A DNA stretch of 64,000 nucleotides from Methanosarcina acetivorans C2A (GTDB lineage: Archaea > Halobacteriota > Methanosarcinia > Methanosarcinales > Methanosarcinaceae). A model generated the notes under the pieces. That model was not told where the DNA came from. It saw only the letters and a list, made by a program, of their open reading frames with translations, and ran no database searches. A program made the position numbers and the translations under genes. This document shows, in pieces, positions 60,300-64,000 of the stretch (positions are counted from its first letter, which is position 1; each line of letters begins with the position of its first letter). The stretch covers positions 620,001-684,000 of the forward strand of contig NC_003552.1 of assembly GCF_000007345.1 (NCBI RefSeq), written 5' to 3'.

Positions 60300-61682
60300 G
60301 TGACAGAAATCTCAAGTATGGTTATATCCCATAAAAAAGCAAAGATTGAGGAAATGGAGTCCGCCTGGCACGGAGATCTGGACGGGCTGCTCAATAACCT
60401 GTACCACCATGAATATGTATACGAGTGCGTCGTCTTAAAAACCTGCAACCGTGTTGAAATCTACGTTGTTTCCCCCAAAAGCAGCAGTGTACTTTTCTCT
60501 TTTGCAAAAGAAATGGGAGCTTCCACCCATATCATCGACTTTTACGGGCATGACGAGTCCCTTGAACACCTGCTCAGGCTTGCAGGGGGGCTTGAGTCCA
60601 TGATTGTAGGAGAAGACCAGATTCTCGGGCAGATAAAGGATCTCTACGCTTATTCAAAGAAAGCCGGAACCACGGGCAAAATCCTTGATACGGCTTTTGA
60701 AAAAGCTATCCAGGTAGGTAAGCGAATCCGGAACGAAACCCGGATCAATAAAGGTTCGGTCTCCATAGGTTCTGCGGCTGTGGATCTTGCCGAAGATATC
60801 TTCGGGGGGCTCACGGGAAAATCCGTGCTCGTAATCGGAGCCGGAGAAATAGGAGTCCTGGTCGCAAAGGCTCTTGCCGAAAAGGACATCGAGGCTATTT
60901 ACATTGCAAACCGCACTTTTAAGAAAGCTGAAGAAATCGCCTACGAGCTCGGAGGGTATGCGGTCAGGCTTGATGATATAAGAGGGCATCTCCCGGACGC
61001 AGATGTCGTGATCAGCGGTACCGGAGCTCCTCATTATATTCTTACTCGGGAGATGATTGAAGAAGCCCTGGATGGCAGAGAAAGAAAACTTCTTCTTATC
61101 GATATCGCAAATCCCCGGGATATTGAGGAATCCGTCGCAGAGCTTGAAAATGTTGAGCTCTGCAATATTGATAACCTGAGGGTCATAAGTGAAAGGACCC
61201 TGAAGATGCGAAAAGAAGAAGCAAAAAAGGCTGAGGCCATTATCCAGGAAGAAATCCGGCTTTTGAATATCCAGTACAAACGCCAGAAAGCCGACCGTTT
61301 GATTTCCGAGCTTTACAGGCAGGTCTACGATGTCCGGGTTAGGGAGAGGGAAAAAGCCGTCAACCGGCTCAGCGCCTATCATACTATCGGGGAGATCGAA
61401 ACCGAGGTGCTTGACGATCTCACTCATTCGATCGTTAACAAGATCCTGGCCGAGCCTACCAAAGTCCTCCGCCAGGCTGCAGAACTCGGAAATGAGGAGT
61501 TCCTTGATGTGGTTTCAAGGGTCTTCTGTCTTGAAAAGGATAAGGCAAAACTTGAAAAAATAAACCAGGCAAAGTTTGAACAGATAGAACCCGGCTGTGC
61601 AAAAGAACAGGCTGCAGTTAAAGAACAGACAGCGGTTAAAGAGCAGGCCGTGGTTAAAGAACAGGCAGCTGTTAAGGATTAA
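60300..61682 (+). CDS. hemA: Glutamyl-tRNA reductase HemA
   Basis: Reduces glutamyl-tRNA(Glu) to glutamate-1-semialdehyde with NADPH, the first committed step of tetrapyrrole synthesis. 460 residues from GTG 60300 with GGAGG upstream. Catalytic cysteine Cys49 in VVLKTCNRVEIY. The segment EHLLRLAGGLESMIVGEDQILGQIKDLY is diagnostic. The NADPH domain has GKSVLVIGAGEIGVLVAKALAEK. The C-terminal dimerisation helix follows (about 300-410). Residues after about 425 form an unusual tail of hexapeptide repeats, (K-E-Q-x-x-V) four times, which is not part of the family. No adjacent hemL is found in this window. Confidence 0.95.
   Translation: MTEISSMVISHKKAKIEEMESAWHGDLDGLLNNLYHHEYVYECVVLKTCNRVEIYVVSPKSSSVLFSFAKEMGASTHIIDFYGHDESLEHLLRLAGGLESMIVGEDQILGQIKDLYAYSKKAGTTGKILDTAFEKAIQVGKRIRNETRINKGSVSIGSAAVDLAEDIFGGLTGKSVLVIGAGEIGVLVAKALAEKDIEAIYIANRTFKKAEEIAYELGGYAVRLDDIRGHLPDADVVISGTGAPHYILTREMIEEALDGRERKLLLIDIANPRDIEESVAELENVELCNIDNLRVISERTLKMRKEEAKKAEAIIQEEIRLLNIQYKRQKADRLISELYRQVYDVRVREREKAVNRLSAYHTIGEIETEVLDDLTHSIVNKILAEPTKVLRQAAELGNEEFLDVVSRVFCLEKDKAKLEKINQAKFEQIEPGCAKEQAAVKEQTAVKEQAVVKEQAAVKD
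61600..61680 (+). repeat. In-frame 18-bp repeats in the 3' end of hemA
   Basis: Four imperfect 18-bp units of the form gcagttaaagaacaggct occupy the last coding bases. They give a predicted flexible or helical tail AAVKEQ-TAVKEQ-AVVKEQ-AAVKD. They differ at third positions and a few codons, so the repeat is not of the last few generations. Confidence 0.85.
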
Positions 61683-61829
61683 ATCCACAATGTGCTGGAA
61701 AGCCGATACAAATTACCCGTATGTAGAAATAATTCCGAAAGAATCATTCAGATAAAATCAACTTCTCGGGAATTAATTTCCGGATTAAAGCAATTTGCAG
61801 TAAAAAATTCATATTTCAGGAGTGATCAC

Positions 61830-62804
61830 ATGTTTCCAGATGTCAGGTTGAGAAGGTTGAGAAAGGGAAAAATCAGGGATCTTATCCGTGAAACGACACT
61901 GTCGGTTAACGACCTGGTCATGCCTATTTTTGTGAACGAGAATATCGATTCCCCGGTTGAAATCTCTTCCATGCCCGGGATATACAATTTTCCCCTCTCC
62001 GAGGTTGCAAAAGAGGCAAAAGAGACTGCGGACCTCGGGATCCCGGCAGTGATCCTTTTCGGAGTTCCTGCCTTCAAGGACGCTGAAGGGAGCTCTTCCT
62101 GCGGGGAAACCGATATTGTCCAGGAAGCTGTAAGGAGGATCAAAGCCGAACTTGGAGACCGACTTGTGGTGATCACGGATATCTGTATGTGTGAGTACAC
62201 AAGCCACGGGCACTGCGGGATAATAGACTTTGAAACCAAGGAAATCCTCAACGACCCGACGCTCGAAGTCCTCGGGAAGATTGCTGTCAGTCATGCAAGA
62301 GCCGGGGCTGATATGGTAGCTCCTTCGGGAATGATGGACGGAATGGTAGACGCAATCCGACAGGCACTTGATTTCAGTGGGTTTGAGAATGTTCCCATAA
62401 TGTCCTATGCCGCAAAATACCATTCCTGTTTCTACGGTCCTTTCAGGGAAGCTGCCGAATCCGGCTATTCTTTCGGAGACCGTTCGACCTACCAGATGGA
62501 TCCTGCAAACAGTGACGAAGCGCTCAGGGAGGTAACTCTTGACGTGGCGGAAGGTGCAGATATCCTGATGGTAAAGCCTGCTCTCCCCTATCTGGATATT
62601 GTCTACAGAGTCAAGACCGAGTTCGACATGCCAACAGCCGCATATAACGTAAGCGGAGAGTATTCCATGATCAAGGCAGCCGCAGCTAACGGGTGGCTTG
62701 ACGAGAAAAAAGCCATTTACGAGTCTCTTATCTCGATCAAGAGGGCAGGGGCGGATTTCATTATCACTTACTTTGCAAAAGATGCTGCCCGGATGCTGAA
62801 GTAA
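61830..62804 (+). CDS. hemB: Porphobilinogen synthase HemB
   Basis: Condenses two 5-aminolevulinate molecules to porphobilinogen. 324 residues from ATG 61830, chosen for AGGAGTGATC directly upstream and because family members start [18 protein letters not shown]; an in-frame start 46 codons earlier is unlikely. Zinc-site cysteines lie in [16 protein letters not shown]. The two catalytic lysines are in [18 protein letters not shown] and [16 protein letters not shown]. Substrate-binding stretches [20 protein letters not shown] and [14 protein letters not shown] are intact. It follows hemA by 147 bp on the same strand. Genes for later steps (hemL, hemC, hemD) often found here are not in this window. 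Confidence 0.96.
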   Translation: MFPDVRLRRLRKGKIRDLIRETTLSVNDLVMPIFVNENIDSPVEISSMPGIYNFPLSEVAKEAKETADLGIPAVILFGVPAFKDAEGSSSCGETDIVQEAVRRIKAELGDRLVVITDICMCEYTSHGHCGIIDFETKEILNDPTLEVLGKIAVSHARAGADMVAPSGMMDGMVDAIRQALDFSGFENVPIMSYAAKYHSCFYGPFREAAESGYSFGDRSTYQMDPANSDEALREVTLDVAEGADILMVKPALPYLDIVYRVKTEFDMPTAAYNVSGEYSMIKAAAANGWLDEKKAIYESLISIKRAGADFIITYFAKDAARMLK

Positions 62805-63302
62805 GAACTCCTTTTCAGGTATTCCCTTCTTCTGGAGCTTAGACCAGGGCTTCCTTCCCGGCTCCTTTTTGCATTTTATTTTTGAGCCTGCCTGTTAATT
62901 GCCTGTTAATTTTACCTGTATACTGTTCTTAAGGAGTGCTTCCATCGATAGCTGCTTAATAGGTGAAGGCTCTGTTGTTATAAAGATAAGTAGGGCATAG
63001 ATAAAGATGGCTGGAACATAGATAAAGATGGCTGGGGCATAGATAAATATGGCTGGAGCATAGATAAAGATAAGTGGAAATGATAAGTGGAGTACAGGAT
63101 GAGCATAACTTGATCCAGAAGCTTATTCAAAAATGAAAATTTGCTTTATTTTAATTTGCTCTGGTTTGCTTTAATTTGCTCAAGTGAGTCGGTTAACTCA
63201 ATTGATTAAGTTAAGGTTTTAAATTAATCTGATAAATTCTTCAGGTGTTTTATCCCGAAATTATTTCGCGCTAAATATGTCGGTTGTAATCCCTTATCTT
63301 TT
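62805..63302. other. Intergenic DNA between hemB and the transposase
   Basis: Contains a short direct repeat (gcctgttaatt twice at about 62890-62911), the 21-bp tandem array listed separately, and further short repeats of ttgctttaatttgct near 63140-63180. No gene is seen. The last 100 bp probably includes the left end of the insertion element. Confidence 0.5.
62993..63076. repeat. 21-bp tandem repeat, four copies
   Basis: Units of 21 bp at 62993, 63014, 63035 and 63056 share catagataaagatggctg with single-base changes; the last copy is degenerate (aagataagtg). No convincing coding potential. Confidence 0.9.
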
Positions 63303-64000
63303 GTGAAACTTAATGGAAAAAAGATACGTTGGATCATTGCTCAAAAATCGAAAGGTGAATCTACCTCGACGATAGCTGAGATCCAGGGGATCTCAGCCCG
63401 TCGAGTTCAGCAGATCTACAAAGAATACGTTGAAACTGGTCAGCTTCCTCAAGTTGGCATTAATCTTGGAAGACCAAAGAACCCCTTATCCTCCTCTGAT
63501 CAGGAATTGATTGACCAAACTTACTCTGATTATAAGTTTGGAGCCTGTTACCTTGAGATTCTCATCGAAGGCAAATATAATCGTAAGATATCTCATAACA
63601 GAATCCATAACTACCTACTTAGCATGGACCTTGCCAAGGAAAACCGAAAAAAGAAACAGAGAAGAAAATGGTGTAGATACGAACGCGAACACAGCATGTC
63701 TGCTGCACACATCGATTGGCATGAGAATCCCCTGTTAGGACTGCAAGTCTGTGCCATTCTTGATGATTCATCAAGAATGATAATTGCAGGTGGAGAGTAC
63801 GTTCATTGCAACACGGAGAACACCATTAAAGTGATTGATGAACTTGTCAAAGAGTACTGGGACATATACCCTTTAAGAGAGCTCATTATGGATCATGGAA
63901 GTGAATTCGGGGCTCACAGGATTAATAAGGATGGTTCATGGGATAGTGACTTTAAAAGATGCATTGAAGAACTTGGAATCAAACCAATACTTGCAAGGGT
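63303..64000 (+). CDS. DDE (rve-type) transposase, 3' end cut by the window
   Basis: Moves an insertion element by cut-and-paste. An open frame from GTG 63303 runs past the window end (at least 232 residues); the frame is open upstream too, so the start is uncertain. An N-terminal helix-turn-helix (IRWIIAQKSKGESTSTIAEIQGISARRVQQIYKEYVETG) is followed by a linker (INLGRPKNPLSSSDQELIDQTY ... ISHNRIHNYLLSM) and an integrase core. The core holds the first Asp in SAAHIDWHENPLLGLQVCAILDDSSRMIIAGGEY and the second in ELIMDHGSEFGAHRINKDG. The third acid (Glu) would lie beyond 64000. This resembles IS481-like or archaeal integrase-core elements. The exact IS name is not readable here. Confidence 0.88.
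   Translation, partial: MKLNGKKIRWIIAQKSKGESTSTIAEIQGISARRVQQIYKEYVETGQLPQVGINLGRPKNPLSSSDQELIDQTYSDYKFGACYLEILIEGKYNRKISHNRIHNYLLSMDLAKENRKKKQRRKWCRYEREHSMSAAHIDWHENPLLGLQVCAILDDSSRMIIAGGEYVHCNTENTIKVIDELVKEYWDIYPLRELIMDHGSEFGAHRINKDGSWDSDFKRCIEELGIKPILAR

Noticed and set aside
63511-63738. 75-residue open frame near the window end
   Set aside because: It lies in a different frame within the transposase gene, whose own frame is continuous and shows the DDE motifs.

Overview
The window is archaeal and almost certainly from a Methanosarcina species. The evidence is a dimethylamine methyltransferase gene (mtbB) with an in-frame UAG at codon 356 (pyrrolysine), a class I lysyl-tRNA synthetase, an RbkR-type riboflavin kinase/regulator, a siroheme-based (Ahb) heme operon, very large MEDS/PAS sensor kinases and AT-rich intergenic DNA with archaeal TATA boxes. 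The species is not determined.

Layout. (1) 1-2.1 kb: 3' end of a methylamine operon (permease tail, small winged-helix protein, 49-residue membrane protein, mtbB), then a terminator and a 14-bp satellite array. (2) 2.8-6.6 kb: PepSY lipoprotein, lysK and a SAM methyltransferase. (3) 6.7-16.6 kb, minus strand: conserved housekeeping and modification genes (BofA-like, DNPH1-like, U32 peptidase, MazG, hisF, DUF151 nuclease) and a tandemly duplicated pair of protein-L-isoaspartate methyltransferase plus HVO_0476-type zinc protein genes, one copy of the zinc gene being a relic. (4) 16.7-20.4 kb, plus strand: rbkR-ribB, a CDF transporter and aroC. (5) 20.7-29.4 kb: two paralogous MEDS/multi-PAS histidine kinases. 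(6) 29.7-56.6 kb: an accessory, duplication-rich region for secreted and membrane proteins. It holds five paralogous DUF3160 lipoproteins, two copies of a small membrane protein, a LolA/DUF4367-type lipoprotein, a C39-like protease, several unrecognised secreted proteins, decayed gene copies and two MITE-like elements. (7) 57.2-62.8 kb: heme operon ahbD-ahbA-ahbB-precorrin-2 dehydrogenase-hemA-hemB. (8) 63.3 kb to the end: a DDE transposase cut by the window edge.

How the genes work together. The hem/ahb genes take glutamyl-tRNA to porphobilinogen (hemA, hemB), oxidise precorrin-2, and decarboxylate siroheme and finish heme (ahbA, ahbB, ahbD); the intermediate steps are not in this window. 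rbkR and ribB form a short flavin operon whose first product is probably its own repressor. The accessory region looks like a cell-surface gene nursery in which gene modules have been copied, partly homogenised and partly lost.

The most unusual signal is a repeated 5' leader. Six sites in region 6 carry a TATA-like promoter or AT-rich stretch followed by a segment starting GGAGTTCAA. In four of them it pairs with a matching TTGAACTCC arm about 20 nt downstream, and two of these show a second short hairpin (TGCC-tetraloop-GGCA). Most copies precede exported or membrane proteins unrelated in sequence, and in one pair the leader is duplicated together with a signal peptide and the preceding terminator. 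It is a candidate cis-acting RNA element or a mobile promoter/secretion cassette. A second theme is genes with a strong Shine-Dalgarno placed at normal spacing before CTG or ATT instead of a usual start codon.
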